Source: Marinobacter sp. F4206
GTDB taxonomy: Bacteria; Pseudomonadota; Gammaproteobacteria; Pseudomonadales; Oleiphilaceae
DNA length: 64,000 bases
Direction of reading: 5' to 3'
Assembly: GCF_019392195.1 (NCBI RefSeq)
Contig: NZ_JAHXKI010000002.1
Coordinates: forward strand, 434,001-498,000
The translations under genes and the position numbers were made by a program. Shown piece by piece: positions 1 to 10,982 of this stretch. The notes beneath the pieces were generated by a model that was given only the letters and a program-made list of their open reading frames with translations, ran no database searches and was not told the DNA's origin. Numbering within the stretch: position 1 is the first letter of the stretch; each line of letters starts with the position of its first letter.

Positions 1-1
1 G

Positions 2-1009
2 GACACCATGGACGAGCAGGACCGCCAGCGTGTCGAGGAGGTGCTCTCCTATCCTGAGGACAGCGCCGGCGGCCTGATGAACACGGACACCATAACGGTG
101 CGCCCGGACATCAGCATCGATGTTGTGTTGCGGTACCTTCGCAGACACCGCAACCTGCCCCCGATGACCGACAGCCTGATCGTGGTGAGCCGTCGAGACG
201 AGTTCATCGGCATGCTGCCGATCACAAAAATGCTTGTATCGAATCCGACCGCCACGGTTCGGGAAGTGATGGACACCGACATCGAGCCCATCCCGGTCTC
301 ACTCTCGGACACCAAGGTCGCGACGCTGTTCGAACGCTACGACCTGATCTCTGCTCCGGTGGTGAATGAAGACGGGAGATTGCTCGGCCGTATCACCATC
401 GATGACGTGGTCGACGTCATCCGGGAGGATGCCGATCATTCGCTGATGAGCATGGCGGGCCTTGATGAGGACGAAGATACATTTGCCCCGGTCTGGAAAA
501 CGACCCGGCGACGGGCAGTATGGTTGGGCATCAACCTGATCACGGCCTTCATCGCCGCTGGGGTCATTGGCCTGTTTGAGGAAACCATCTCCAAGGTGGT
601 GGCGCTGGCCGTGCTCATGCCGATTGTCGCCAGCATGGGCGGTATTGCCGGCAGCCAGACCCTGACACTCGTTATCCGGGGTATGGCAGTGGGCCAGATC
701 AGTGGCGCCAACGTCGGCTGGCTGCTAAACCGGGAATTTATATCGAGCGTCCTGAACGGCCTGCTCTGGGCAGTGGTTGTCGCAACCGCTGCTGCAGCCT
801 GGTTTCAGGATCTGCTCATCGGGGGGATTATTGCCGCGGCTCTGGTCATAAACCTGATGGCCGCCGCCCTCGTGGGTACCGTCCTCCCCCTGTTCCTGAA
901 ATCCAGAAACATTGACCCTGCACTGGCGGGAGGCGTCATTCTCACGACGGTTACCGATGTGGTGGGCTTCATGTCCTTCCTTGGACTCGCCACCGTGTTT
1001 TACGCTTAA
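2..1009 (+). CDS. mgtE: Magnesium transporter MgtE (5' end cut off by window)
   Basis: Gated Mg2+ channel of the inner membrane. The reading frame is open to the window edge, so the 336 codons seen are the C-terminal three quarters of a protein that is usually about 450 residues; the ATG at 8 is internal. What remains shows the end of the cytosolic MgtE N domain, then a CBS pair (about residues 20-150, with the linker DTDIEPIPVSLSDT), then about five hydrophobic helices of the transport domain with the typical LMPIVASMGGIAGSQTL pore-region motif. darP follows 35 bases downstream on the same strand. Family assignment is secure from the domain order and the GGIAGSQ motif. Confidence 0.95.
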   Translation, partial: DTMDEQDRQRVEEVLSYPEDSAGGLMNTDTITVRPDISIDVVLRYLRRHRNLPPMTDSLIVVSRRDEFIGMLPITKMLVSNPTATVREVMDTDIEPIPVSLSDTKVATLFERYDLISAPVVNEDGRLLGRITIDDVVDVIREDADHSLMSMAGLDEDEDTFAPVWKTTRRRAVWLGINLITAFIAAGVIGLFEETISKVVALAVLMPIVASMGGIAGSQTLTLVIRGMAVGQISGANVGWLLNREFISSVLNGLLWAVVVATAAAAWFQDLLIGGIIAAALVINLMAAALVGTVLPLFLKSRNIDPALAGGVILTTVTDVVGFMSFLGLATVFYA

Positions 1010-1044
1010 TCAACGACCAACGACCGAATTGCAACGGATTTACG

Positions 1045-1575
1045 ATGAGCCATCACGATCAGCACGAAGACGAGGAAGAATTCGGCAAGAGCAAATCCCA
1101 GCTCAAGCGAGAGATGCACGCGCTACAGGATCTCGGCAAGCGGATGCTGGACCTGAGCAACGACCAGCTCGACACCTTGCCAATCAGCGAAACCCTGCGC
1201 GCGGCGATCGAAGAGTCCCGGCGAATTCGCCAGAACGAGGCGAAACGACGTCACCTGCAGTACGTCGGCAAGATCATTCGCCAGGAGGATGATCCGGAAG
1301 CACTGCAACGGGCCATAGACGCGTTCGATGCTGGCAGTGAGGAGCACACCCGACGCCACCATCTGGCCGAACGCTGGCGTGATCGCATGATCGCCGAAGG
1401 CGATTCCGTGGTGGGAGAGTTCTTCGATTATTGCCCGACGGCCGATATGCAGCACCTGCGGAATCTGGCGCGCAATGCCCGGAAAGATGTTGAGAAGCAA
1501 AAAAACACCGGCCAGTCCCGCAAGCTATTCCGTTACTTGCGGGAGTGCGTTGACGACGCCGAAGCCATCAACTGA
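1045..1575 (+). CDS. darP: Ribosome-associated protein DarP/YjgA (DUF615)
   Basis: Small highly charged protein of 176 residues, the usual length of the YjgA family, which associates with late 50S subunit assembly intermediates. Recognised from the conserved N-terminal block KSKSQLKREMHALQDLG and the following ESRRIRQNEAKRRHLQYVGK segment. No signal peptide or membrane segment. It follows mgtE at short distance and converges on the nitrilase-family gene, with 20 bases between the stop codons. The function is taken from the E. coli homologue. Confidence 0.92.
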   Translation: MSHHDQHEDEEEFGKSKSQLKREMHALQDLGKRMLDLSNDQLDTLPISETLRAAIEESRRIRQNEAKRRHLQYVGKIIRQEDDPEALQRAIDAFDAGSEEHTRRHHLAERWRDRMIAEGDSVVGEFFDYCPTADMQHLRNLARNARKDVEKQKNTGQSRKLFRYLRECVDDAEAIN

Positions 1576-1595
1576 TCCGAACCCGCCACAGCTTG

Positions 1596-2435
1596 CTATA
1601 ACCGGCGATGTTCCCAGACGGGCATTCGCTTACGCAGCTGATTAAGCTGATCGATATCCAGCTCGGCCGCCACCACACCGGGCCCCTCAGCCAGCTCTGT
1701 CACCACTTGGCCCCAGGGATCGCAGATCAGCGAATGGCCGTAGGTGCGCCGCCTTTCGCTGTTCTGGCCGCCCTGGCCCGGGGCGACCACCCACACCTGG
1801 TTTTCAATGGCGCGGGCACGGATAAGAGCATGCCAGTGCGCATCCCCGGTTTGCCAGGTGAACGCGCTTGGCAGGCACACCCACTCCGCCCCCTGCTCCC
1901 TTAAGGCCCGGAAAAGCTCAGGAAAACGCAGGTCGTAACAGATGGCCAGGCCAAGCTTGCCAGCGGGGGTATCAATGGTCACCACCTGCTCTCCCGGCTC
2001 AAAGGTGTCCGACTCCCGGTATTGTCCGTGGGCGTCTTCCACCACCGCATCGAACAGGTGAATCTTGTCATACCGTGCGACCTCCTGCCCCTGGTCATCG
2101 AAAACCAGACAGGTCGCTCTCGCCCGATCGTTGATGGCAGAGCCATCCGGGCGCACGGCTAGCGGTAACGAACCGCCAACAATCCACATCCCCAGGGTTT
2201 TCGCCTGCTCCGACAGAAATGAGCGGATGACAGGGTTCTCACCGGCTTCTGCGCGGCCATGATCCACCATCTGGTGAGTCGCCAGTACCGCAAAATTTTC
2301 GGGCAGGACCGCCACCGAAGCGCCCTGTTCGGCCGCTTCGGCAAGCAGACGGCGCGCTTCATTGAGATTCGCATCGATGTCGTGGGTACTCACCATCTGT
2401 ATGGCGGCAACCCGGGCAGAGACAGTATGGGTCAT
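1596..2435 (-). CDS. Carbon-nitrogen hydrolase, Nit1-type (probable deaminated glutathione amidase)
   Basis: Nitrilase-superfamily amidase, 279 residues. The Glu-Lys-Cys catalytic triad is visible as Glu46 (LPENFAV), Lys124 (YDKIHLFD) and Cys166 (ICYDLRFPE). Sequence around the Cys and the downstream PSAFTWQTGDAHWHALIRAR block resemble mammalian Nit1 and bacterial YbeM, which hydrolyse deaminated glutathione; that substrate is inferred. It is the last gene of the leftward mreB-to-nit block and lies 12 bases after the yhdP stop codon, an arrangement common in Pseudomonas-like genomes. No export signal, so cytoplasmic. Confidence 0.88.
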   Translation of the reverse strand: MTHTVSARVAAIQMVSTHDIDANLNEARRLLAEAAEQGASVAVLPENFAVLATHQMVDHGRAEAGENPVIRSFLSEQAKTLGMWIVGGSLPLAVRPDGSAINDRARATCLVFDDQGQEVARYDKIHLFDAVVEDAHGQYRESDTFEPGEQVVTIDTPAGKLGLAICYDLRFPELFRALREQGAEWVCLPSAFTWQTGDAHWHALIRARAIENQVWVVAPGQGGQNSERRRTYGHSLICDPWGQVVTELAEGPGVVAAELDIDQLNQLRKRMPVWEHRRL

Positions 2436-2447
2436 ATGAGACTCCTG

Positions 2448-5400
2448 CTATTCGCCGGTATCAAATACCCGCTGGAGATCTACCTGAGGGTCGTCCCAGG
2501 TGCCAGTAACACCGTAGGACGCGCTGGTCAGTTTACTCAAAGGATCGCCCAGAATCTTGTCGAGGACAAACAGCGCACCGCCTATGGGGGCTCCGGCCCC
2601 CATCAACAGCGCCGCCAGTGGCAGATTCTGGGTCAGCGGCAGAACCACCACCAATCGCATGTCGAGAGTTTCATCGGCAATATCGGTAGAGCCGCTCAGT
2701 TTGAAGGCACCCGAGGGGCCAACAACCTGAAGCTCCGGATCCATGGTAATCAAGCCGTCGATAAGCTGGGCCTTACCCGAAATCGCGTCAAACGCGACCC
2801 CGCGCTCATACAAATCCGAAAAATCGAGCTTGAGGCGGCGCCACAAGGTATCGGCGTTCAGAAGGTTGAACACCCGGAACAGCTGGGCCGTATTGTTCTG
2901 TTCCAGGATGATCCCTTCATCCAGCCGGAGGCTGACCGATCCACTCATGTCCGCCATCAAGATCTCGTCAGGGCGGCCGGGCCAGCCCAGATCAAGCTTG
3001 ATGTTGGTGGCCTTGTTGGTCAGGGGTATATCCGCACCGAACAGCTCGTTCAAGTCGGCCAGTGCGCCGCCAGTGATAGTACCGGCAAACCGGCTTACTT
3101 CCCGATCATCAATGATGCTCCAGGTCACAGTTCCCAGCAACGTGAGCGAATTGAGTCGTCCCTCAATCCCGTCAACGTTCAACCGATAGGGCTCTGGTCG
3201 AAGCTGGAAGGCCCACCTGCCGAGGGACTCCTGGTTGAGCTGAAGATCGGATATGGTGACGTTCACATCGGGCCAGTCGCCCATGTCCAGGGACCTGAAC
3301 GCTTCGATCTGCTCCTCAATCGACAGCAATTCCGGCGCTTCTTCCCGAGCTTCATCATCCCGAACCAACCGCATGACCTCAAAATCGGCAGTGACCGCTG
3401 TGTCATCATCGGGAACGACTACACGACCTACAGCCCGCTCTGAGCGCGTACCCACGACCCAGCGATCACCAAGGTCCAGAGCCTCAATCTGGATATCTTT
3501 CAGTGTGTGGGCTCCGAGATGCAGATGTCCTATGTCCATATCCAGACCGGTCTCCTTCCACAACACATCAAAAGACGCCCGATTCTCCCATTCCCCCTTT
3601 ACAGCTATTCCGCCCGAGGCCCCGGGATCAATGGTGGCCAGCAAAGGTGCGGCTTCTTCTGCAAGTTTGGCTAACGGATCAGGCCAGTCGACCGCCACAC
3701 CCTGAAGGTCCGACCTCACAGTGATCAAGGATGTCGAGTCCGCACCAACATTGAGGGCCGCGGAATAGCTCAGAACTCCGCTCAGCCCCAAAGTGGTATC
3801 CGGAGCCAAACCCGCCGTCGCCAGGGCGTCAGCCATGGAAAGCTGCCCGGACTGTCGTATGGACAGGGCGTCGCCAGACCCACTGCGGGCCAGGCTGATG
3901 TTGACGGGCTCATTGAAAAAACTGGCCGTCAGTGGTCCTCCGGAGAAACCCTTCACAGAGTGGTAGGTCAGCTCCCCACTGAGGGACTCCCAGGCGAGCC
4001 CGGCGGGCGGATATGCTACCGAACCGTCGTCGGCGCGGATGTGAGCCTCAACCACGACCTCACGATCCCCTGCCAGTGGCAGATCCAGACCCAGCTCCAC
4101 CTGGTACGAGCCGCCGAATTCCAGTGCGGCGGTTTCCGAACCGGCCATGTCGCCCAGCGGACTGTTACTCAGCCAGAAACCGACGGCGTCACCCGGAACC
4201 ACCGCCGAAACGTCAACACGAACCTGCGTACCATCGGTATCGGGGAGGATCGTTACCGTACTGGGCGACAAAGCCAGGCCGCCCGTCTCTCCCCGCTCAA
4301 GGGTGACCAGGGTTTCCTGGTCATTGACGACCACCCGACCCTTTGCACCCGAGACCTCAGGCCAGCGTTCGTCGTAGACCACCGAAGCGTTCTCGAAGTC
4401 GAACCGCATGGAGGACACGAACGATCCTTTTGGCGCATCCGATCCGATCTGACCATGACCGTAATAGACACCCGAAGTAATCTCCGCCGCCCGTATCGAC
4501 GTTGTCAGCCACCGGTAAAGCTCCGGGTTCACCACCTTGGACGGCACAAATTCTGCCAACATGGCCTCGTTTGCGTTCTCGACACCTACCCGAAGACCAA
4601 GGCTATCCTCACCCTCCCGGTTCAGTTTCAGATCAAACGCCCCTGAAAACTTCGTGCGGTCACCATAAGCCATGTGCAGGTTGTCGGAAAAAACGCGAGT
4701 AATCGCACCGTCCAGCTGCCAGGCAACCAACCCTCCGATATCAGAAAGTGCCCAACCTCCGTTGTACAGCTTTGGAAACTCCAGGCTAACCGGCAAGTCG
4801 CCTTCCCCGATTTCAACATAACCGGCGCTCGGCTCCAGGTACAGGGAGCCTGACAGGCCCGAGAGGCCTGGCACACCACGGAAGGCTTTGATGCTGATGT
4901 CGCGGAGATGACCGGACAGTTCGAAACTGTTTCCCGGTGATTGTGGGAGCCACAGGGACATCCGGTCCAGGTAACCATCGGGGCGGTAGTTCTTCAACGC
5001 CTCGGCCCCCTTGGACGGGAGTATGGGGAGCAGGGACAGAAGCCTTCGGGTGGGGCCGAGCGGCAGGGCATCAGCAATAACGGTGACGCCTCCTTGTTCG
5101 GGCGCCAGGCGAAGACTGAATGGCGACACTTTGTCACCATTCCAGGTCCATTCAAGCTGCTGGAGGTGCCATTCTCCCGGGCCACCACTTGCACTCGGGC
5201 TGTCATCGACCTGGGCAGAACCACCTTCGGATAACGCATCCTGAGACCGACGCCAGCCAAAGCGTGCCTGGATATTTTCAATCGGCGCCAGGGACTCGCT
5301 ACCCACGCCCAACTGCAGATAAGGCGTTTTCAGGGTTCCATTAACCTGAAGCATCTCACCGTCACGGAAGGTCAGCCAGGCTTCACCGCCGACGTCAAAG

Positions 5401-6218
5401 CCCTCAACACGGACGCCCCGCCACTGGTATTCGTCGATCAGCCCATCAAAGAGCCGGCCCGAGTTCAGATCCAGATAAAGTTGCCCGGTAAAATCACCCC
5501 GGAAAAAATGCCGTCCAACCAGACTGAAGCTTGCCAGCTGCTCAGTGGTCCCGGACTTGATGGCGCGACCCGAGGCCCGGAAAAGCCCTTGCCGGTAGAC
5601 GAGGTCCAGCTGGGGGATATAGACATGACGCTGGTGCCCCTCGTTGTCCCGGATTCCCAGACTGAATCGGGTGATTTTGAGATAGGGTTCAGACAGCCAG
5701 TCACCGGCCAGTTCCAGCCAGTGCTCCAGCCGGTTGTTAACCGGCTCTGGCAGATCGGCACCATGCACGCCTACCTGCCCGGTATCGGACTGATCCAGTG
5801 TCAGCTCGACGCCATCCACTTCGAAGTCTTCAAACACAACCCGAAGTCGTCGCAGCGACGACAGGAAATCAAACCGGACACGCAGATGGTCAACGCGGGC
5901 AACGGTTACCCCCGAATCCGGGTTCGTTACGGAGATCTGCTGAGCGGTAAAAGAAGGATCCAACCAGAACCACTGGGAGGAGAGGCTACCGATGGCGACC
6001 TCTTGCCCGAGGCGCGCTGACAGTTCAACAGCGAGATCATCGGCGAAGGCATCGACATTGCGAGTAAGTTGGCGCCCCAACCCCGCGTACAGCGCAAAAA
6101 CCACCAGTACGAGCAACAGGAACCACCAGACGAGACTGGAAACCCGTGCGGCAACCCTGACCGGCGGGCTCTCAAGCTGATAATCCGATACTGCAGACTC
6201 GCGGTCAGCGGACGACAT
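2448..6218 (-). CDS. yhdP: YhdP family AsmA-like envelope protein
   Basis: Very large protein (1256 residues) with one N-terminal transmembrane helix (about residues 28-48, VSSLVWWFLLLVLVVFALYA) followed by a long periplasmic body rich in beta structure. YhdP is an AsmA-like protein implicated in phospholipid transport between inner and outer membrane. The C-terminal AsmA-like part (about residues 1000-1250, containing GAFKLSGSTDIADETLDMRL and LPLAALLMGAGAPIGGALF) fits the family. It lies between rng and nit with short gaps, as in related genomes, so co-transcription with rng is likely. Length is normal for the family. Confidence 0.92.
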   Translation of the reverse strand: MSSADRESAVSDYQLESPPVRVAARVSSLVWWFLLLVLVVFALYAGLGRQLTRNVDAFADDLAVELSARLGQEVAIGSLSSQWFWLDPSFTAQQISVTNPDSGVTVARVDHLRVRFDFLSSLRRLRVVFEDFEVDGVELTLDQSDTGQVGVHGADLPEPVNNRLEHWLELAGDWLSEPYLKITRFSLGIRDNEGHQRHVYIPQLDLVYRQGLFRASGRAIKSGTTEQLASFSLVGRHFFRGDFTGQLYLDLNSGRLFDGLIDEYQWRGVRVEGFDVGGEAWLTFRDGEMLQVNGTLKTPYLQLGVGSESLAPIENIQARFGWRRSQDALSEGGSAQVDDSPSASGGPGEWHLQQLEWTWNGDKVSPFSLRLAPEQGGVTVIADALPLGPTRRLLSLLPILPSKGAEALKNYRPDGYLDRMSLWLPQSPGNSFELSGHLRDISIKAFRGVPGLSGLSGSLYLEPSAGYVEIGEGDLPVSLEFPKLYNGGWALSDIGGLVAWQLDGAITRVFSDNLHMAYGDRTKFSGAFDLKLNREGEDSLGLRVGVENANEAMLAEFVPSKVVNPELYRWLTTSIRAAEITSGVYYGHGQIGSDAPKGSFVSSMRFDFENASVVYDERWPEVSGAKGRVVVNDQETLVTLERGETGGLALSPSTVTILPDTDGTQVRVDVSAVVPGDAVGFWLSNSPLGDMAGSETAALEFGGSYQVELGLDLPLAGDREVVVEAHIRADDGSVAYPPAGLAWESLSGELTYHSVKGFSGGPLTASFFNEPVNISLARSGSGDALSIRQSGQLSMADALATAGLAPDTTLGLSGVLSYSAALNVGADSTSLITVRSDLQGVAVDWPDPLAKLAEEAAPLLATIDPGASGGIAVKGEWENRASFDVLWKETGLDMDIGHLHLGAHTLKDIQIEALDLGDRWVVGTRSERAVGRVVVPDDDTAVTADFEVMRLVRDDEAREEAPELLSIEEQIEAFRSLDMGDWPDVNVTISDLQLNQESLGRWAFQLRPEPYRLNVDGIEGRLNSLTLLGTVTWSIIDDREVSRFAGTITGGALADLNELFGADIPLTNKATNIKLDLGWPGRPDEILMADMSGSVSLRLDEGIILEQNNTAQLFRVFNLLNADTLWRRLKLDFSDLYERGVAFDAISGKAQLIDGLITMDPELQVVGPSGAFKLSGSTDIADETLDMRLVVVLPLTQNLPLAALLMGAGAPIGGALFVLDKILGDPLSKLTSASYGVTGTWDDPQVDLQRVFDTGE

Positions 6219-6258
6219 CAGGTGGACCTACCCGCCACGCCGACAGAAAGCCCTCGGA

Positions 6259-7737
6259 TCAGAGCAGGACAACATCGTACTGCTCCTGACTGTAGAACGG
6301 CTCCACCTGGAAGCGAATGGTCTTGCTGATAAACGTTTCGAGATCTGCGACATTGTCCGACTCTTCATCCAGCAGGCGATCGACAACGCTCTGTGACGCC
6401 ATCACCAGATAATTCTCGGCGTCGTATGCCCGGTTGACCCTCAAAATTTCCCGGAAGATCTCGTAACAGACGGTCTCGCTGGTCTTCAGGAAGCCCCGAC
6501 CATCACAGATCGGACAGGGCTCGCAAAGTACCTGCCCCAGGCTCTCCGTCGTTCGTTTCCGGGTCATTTCAACCAGACCCAGTTCCGAGACACCGGTGAT
6601 CTTGGTCTTGGCATGATCCCGCTCAAGCATTTTCTCGAGCATGCGGTGCACCTGGCGCTGATGCTCCGGGTCTTCCATGTCGATGAAATCAATAATGATA
6701 ATGCCGCCGAGGTTACGCAGTCTCAGCTGGCGACTGATGGACCGGGCCGCCTCAAGGTTGGTCTTGAAAATGGTCTCTTCCAGGTTCCGATGCCCGACAA
6801 ATCCACCAGTATTGATGTCGATGGTCGTCATCGCTTCAGTCTGATCGATGATGACATAGCCGCCGGACTTCAATTGAACCTTGCGGCTGAGTGCCTTCTG
6901 GATTTCGTCTTCAACCGAGTAGAGATCGAAAATGGGCCGCTCACCGGGATAGTATTCCACCTTGTCGGCAAACTCGGTCACAAACTCCTCAACAAACTCC
7001 ATGACCCGCTGATGACTTTCCCGGCTGTCGATCCGCACCTTCTCAGTCTGTGGACGGATCAGGTCCCGGATGGTCCGGATGAAGAGAGGCAGGTCCTGAT
7101 AAATCACCGCAGGGGCCTGCACCCGGGCAATGCGTTCGTGGATGGACTGACTGAGGCGGTGCAGGTAGGTCATGTCGCCGATTAACTCTTCCGGGGATGC
7201 TGCTTCCGCCGCTGTGCGGATAATATAGCCGCCCTGCACTTCGGTTTCTTCGGCCGCTGCCTCTTCCACCAGCCCCTTGAGCCGGGCCCGCTCGGTTTCG
7301 TCCTCGATGCGCTGGGAGATGCCGACGTGATTCACATCCGGCATGAAGACGAGGTAGCGGGAAGGAATGGAGAGTTGGGTGGTCAGCCGGGCACCCTTGG
7401 TACCGATCGGATCCTTGGTCACCTGAACCACCAGAGACTGGCCTTCCCGAAGCAGTGTACGGATGTCCGGTACGGTTTTCGGGCCGTCATTGGGCTCATC
7501 ACCACCGGACTGTGACACCACATCCGAGGCATGGATAAACGCCGCCCGCTCCAGGCCTATGTCGACGAATGCCGCTTCCATGCCCGGAAGCACCCTGACC
7601 ACCTTGCCCTTGTAGATATTGCCAACGATGCCCTTGCGACTGGTGCGCTCAATGTAGGCTTCCTGCAACATCCCGTTTTCAACCAGCGCCACGCGGGTTT
7701 CCACGGGTGTCACGTTGATCAGGATCTCTTCACTCAT
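6259..7737 (-). CDS. rng: Ribonuclease G
   Basis: Endoribonuclease of the RNase E/G family, acting in 16S rRNA 5' maturation and mRNA decay. The 492 residues begin with an S1-type RNA-binding domain (about 35-125, GIVGNIYKGKVVRVLPGMEAAFVDIG). The metal-binding acidic residues lie in TTIDINTGGF and IIIDFIDMED, and the zinc-link cysteines are seen in CEPCPICDGRG near residue 410. It lacks the long C-terminal degradosome scaffold of RNase E, which decides for RNase G. The start overlaps the maf stop by 4 bases, so it is translationally coupled to maf. Confidence 0.96.
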   Translation of the reverse strand: MSEEILINVTPVETRVALVENGMLQEAYIERTSRKGIVGNIYKGKVVRVLPGMEAAFVDIGLERAAFIHASDVVSQSGGDEPNDGPKTVPDIRTLLREGQSLVVQVTKDPIGTKGARLTTQLSIPSRYLVFMPDVNHVGISQRIEDETERARLKGLVEEAAAEETEVQGGYIIRTAAEAASPEELIGDMTYLHRLSQSIHERIARVQAPAVIYQDLPLFIRTIRDLIRPQTEKVRIDSRESHQRVMEFVEEFVTEFADKVEYYPGERPIFDLYSVEDEIQKALSRKVQLKSGGYVIIDQTEAMTTIDINTGGFVGHRNLEETIFKTNLEAARSISRQLRLRNLGGIIIIDFIDMEDPEHQRQVHRMLEKMLERDHAKTKITGVSELGLVEMTRKRTTESLGQVLCEPCPICDGRGFLKTSETVCYEIFREILRVNRAYDAENYLVMASQSVVDRLLDEESDNVADLETFISKTIRFQVEPFYSQEQYDVVLL

Positions 7738-8336
7738 GTTCGGCTCTCCAGACTGTTTGGCCAGCTTTCCCAGACCGGATGACCGGCGTCTGCCAGCAGG
7801 GCCGCAGTTTCCAGCAGCGGTAACCCCACCACAGCACTGTAACTGCCCCGAAGGTTACTGACAAAAATACCACCAAGACCCTGAATTCCATAGCTTCCTG
7901 CCTTGTCCATCGGTTCTCCACTGGCGGCGTACGCCTCAATTTCTGCCTTCGAGAGTGGTCGAAACGTGACGTCGGTAATAACGACTCGCGATTCACACCG
8001 GCTGCCTTTGGCCAGCGCCACCGCCGTCATCACCTGATGAGTGGCACCGGAGAGCATGCGCAAGGTCTCGACGGCATCGCCCCGGTCGGCGGGCTTCCCG
8101 AGAATTACCCCGTTCAGGACGACCGACGTGTCGGACCCGAGCACCAGTGCTTCCGGAGAGGACGCCGAAACGGCCAGGGCCTTGTCCCGGGCGAGCCGCT
8201 CCACATAGTGTTCAGCACCCTCCCCGGGACCGGGCGTCTCATCCACATCTGCTGGCTGAACCGTAAAGGAGACGCCAATCTGTTGAAGCAGCTCGGACCG
8301 CCGGGGAGAAGCCGATGCGAGGATGACGGTGGACAT
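7734..8336 (-). CDS. maf: Maf family nucleotide pyrophosphatase (YhdE type, dTTP/UTP)
   Basis: House-cleaning pyrophosphatase that hydrolyses non-canonical or excess nucleoside triphosphates. The 200-residue protein opens with the substrate-binding signature LASASPRRSELLQQIG and carries the SDTSV and YGIQGLGG motifs. Overall it matches E. coli YhdE, the dTTP/UTP-specific branch, rather than YceF. It sits between mreD (2-base gap) and rng (4-base overlap) in the standard mreBCD-maf-rng order. Cytoplasmic. Confidence 0.94.
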   Translation of the reverse strand: MSTVILASASPRRSELLQQIGVSFTVQPADVDETPGPGEGAEHYVERLARDKALAVSASSPEALVLGSDTSVVLNGVILGKPADRGDAVETLRMLSGATHQVMTAVALAKGSRCESRVVITDVTFRPLSKAEIEAYAASGEPMDKAGSYGIQGLGGIFVSNLRGSYSAVVGLPLLETAALLADAGHPVWESWPNSLESRT

Positions 8337-8338
8337 GG

Positions 8339-8815
8339 TTAACCTAACTTACGATTGATATTGTCCAGCAGGACACAGAATACCGGCCACGCCAGCGCAC
8401 TGGTCAGGGCCGGCCACAGATAACTGAAACCGGCTTCGTCGGCGCCCAGCATCTGCTTGATGAAATGAACAAGCATCTGGTTTATGCCCAAGAGCAGAAA
8501 AACCATCAGACATTGCTGAGGCATCGGGTACATTCGCAGGCGCTGGTGCACAGTCAGCACCAGGAACGCGATCAACCCCATGGCCAGTGCATTGACGCCT
8601 ATCGGGGTGGCCTCAAGCACGTCCAGTAGCAGTCCCAGACACCAAGCCAGCAGGATACCGAACTGGGCAGGTGCCCGGAACGTCCAGTAAAACACCACCA
8701 GCCCGACCCACTCCGGGCGGAACTCGAACCAGCCAACCGGGAACAGGGAAATGCTCAGTACCAGAGCCACGACAACGGAAAGTGCAAAAACGGGATAACT
8801 GATAACGGACAGCAT
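8339..8815 (-). CDS. mreD: Rod shape-determining protein MreD
   Basis: Polytopic inner-membrane protein (158 residues) of the elongasome, linking the MreB cytoskeleton to peptidoglycan synthesis. Five or so hydrophobic segments span almost the whole length, with the family-typical LLAWCLGLLLDVLEATPIG region in the middle. Its ATG overlaps the mreC stop as TGATG, so the two are translationally coupled. Length and position between mreC and maf are as expected. Confidence 0.94.
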   Translation of the reverse strand: MLSVISYPVFALSVVVALVLSISLFPVGWFEFRPEWVGLVVFYWTFRAPAQFGILLAWCLGLLLDVLEATPIGVNALAMGLIAFLVLTVHQRLRMYPMPQQCLMVFLLLGINQMLVHFIKQMLGADEAGFSYLWPALTSALAWPVFCVLLDNINRKLG

Positions 8816-9690
8816 CAGCCTGCACCCTCCTGGTCTGAACCCTGATCGGCTTCTCCTGCGGTCTCACCGCCCTCTTCCACGGGGGCCTCCCGGTTGCCGG
8901 CGGGCGGGAACACCACCAGCACCAACCGGCTTTGATTCAATTCTGCTCTGGGCACCGCCTCGATGGACACGAAGGGCTCGCCCGGTTCTTTATTGATCAC
9001 GCCCACTTCGGCGACCGGATACCCCCGGGGGAACCGCCCCCCCAGACCGGAACTGACCAGCAGGTCGCCTTCCCGGATATCGGCCGTATCCGGAACGTGA
9101 ACCAGATCGAGGGTGTTGGTGTCACCGTTGCCCAGCAAAATCGCCCTGAGCCCGTTCCGTACCACCTCGACCGGAACCGCATGACTGCTATCCGATACCA
9201 GCAACACCCGGGACGTAATCTGACTGGTCTGGACTACCTGCCCCATCAATCCATGGGCGTCCAGAACGGCCTGGCCCGGCCTCAGTCCGTCACTCTCACC
9301 TTTGTTGATGATCACTTCGTGGGAGAAAGGATCCGGCGAGACGCCGACAACCTCACCCACAATGACGCGATCGTCCAGCACTTCAGAGGAATTCATTAGA
9401 CGGCGGAGTTCGTTATTCTCGGAGGCAAGAGCGGCGTATTTGAGCGCACGACGTTCCAGTATCATCAGGCGGGCCCTGAGGTCCTCGTTTTCCTGCTGGA
9501 GATCTTCCTTGTTGACGAACAGGCCGGCAACCCAGTCACTGAATTCGTAGGGCGCGTTGCCGAGCCAGTACACAGGAGCCAGGCCAGTGGCGATCGTGCT
9601 GCGCACGAGGGAGAGTTTGTCGAAACGCGCATCGGCAACCACCAGGGTTGCCGACACAATGACAATGAGAAAGAGTCTGAAGCCCGGCAC
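8815..9690 (-). CDS. mreC: Rod shape-determining protein MreC
   Basis: Bitopic elongasome protein, 291 residues. An N-terminal transmembrane helix (about 3-20) is followed by a coiled coil (about 60-100, EDLQQENEDLRARLMILER) and then the paired beta-barrel periplasmic domain containing GEVVGVSPDPFSHEVIINKG and SSGLGGRFPRGYPVAEV. The C-terminal tail after residue 265 is acidic and low-complexity, which is common and variable in this family. It lies 47 bases downstream of mreB and is coupled to mreD. Confidence 0.95.
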   Translation of the reverse strand: MPGFRLFLIVIVSATLVVADARFDKLSLVRSTIATGLAPVYWLGNAPYEFSDWVAGLFVNKEDLQQENEDLRARLMILERRALKYAALASENNELRRLMNSSEVLDDRVIVGEVVGVSPDPFSHEVIINKGESDGLRPGQAVLDAHGLMGQVVQTSQITSRVLLVSDSSHAVPVEVVRNGLRAILLGNGDTNTLDLVHVPDTADIREGDLLVSSGLGGRFPRGYPVAEVGVINKEPGEPFVSIEAVPRAELNQSRLVLVVFPPAGNREAPVEEGGETAGEADQGSDQEGAG

Positions 9691-9737
9691 CGGGCCCTGG
9701 ACGAAGATGGTCTTAATGGCGAACCCTCCCTACAGGA

Positions 9738-10882
<1,145 letters not shown>

Positions 10883-10982
10883 ACGGTTCACACATTTACC
10901 TTATGGGCTGGGGCCTCCCGCGATTGTTCGAATCTGTTACCATACCTCCTTTATTTTTTGGCCACAGTCAAAGGCCGCCTGA

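Noticed and set aside
2259..3443. 394-codon open frame on the plus strand
   Set aside because: Lies antisense to nit and yhdP; its translation has no family resemblance, while yhdP on the other strand is convincing.
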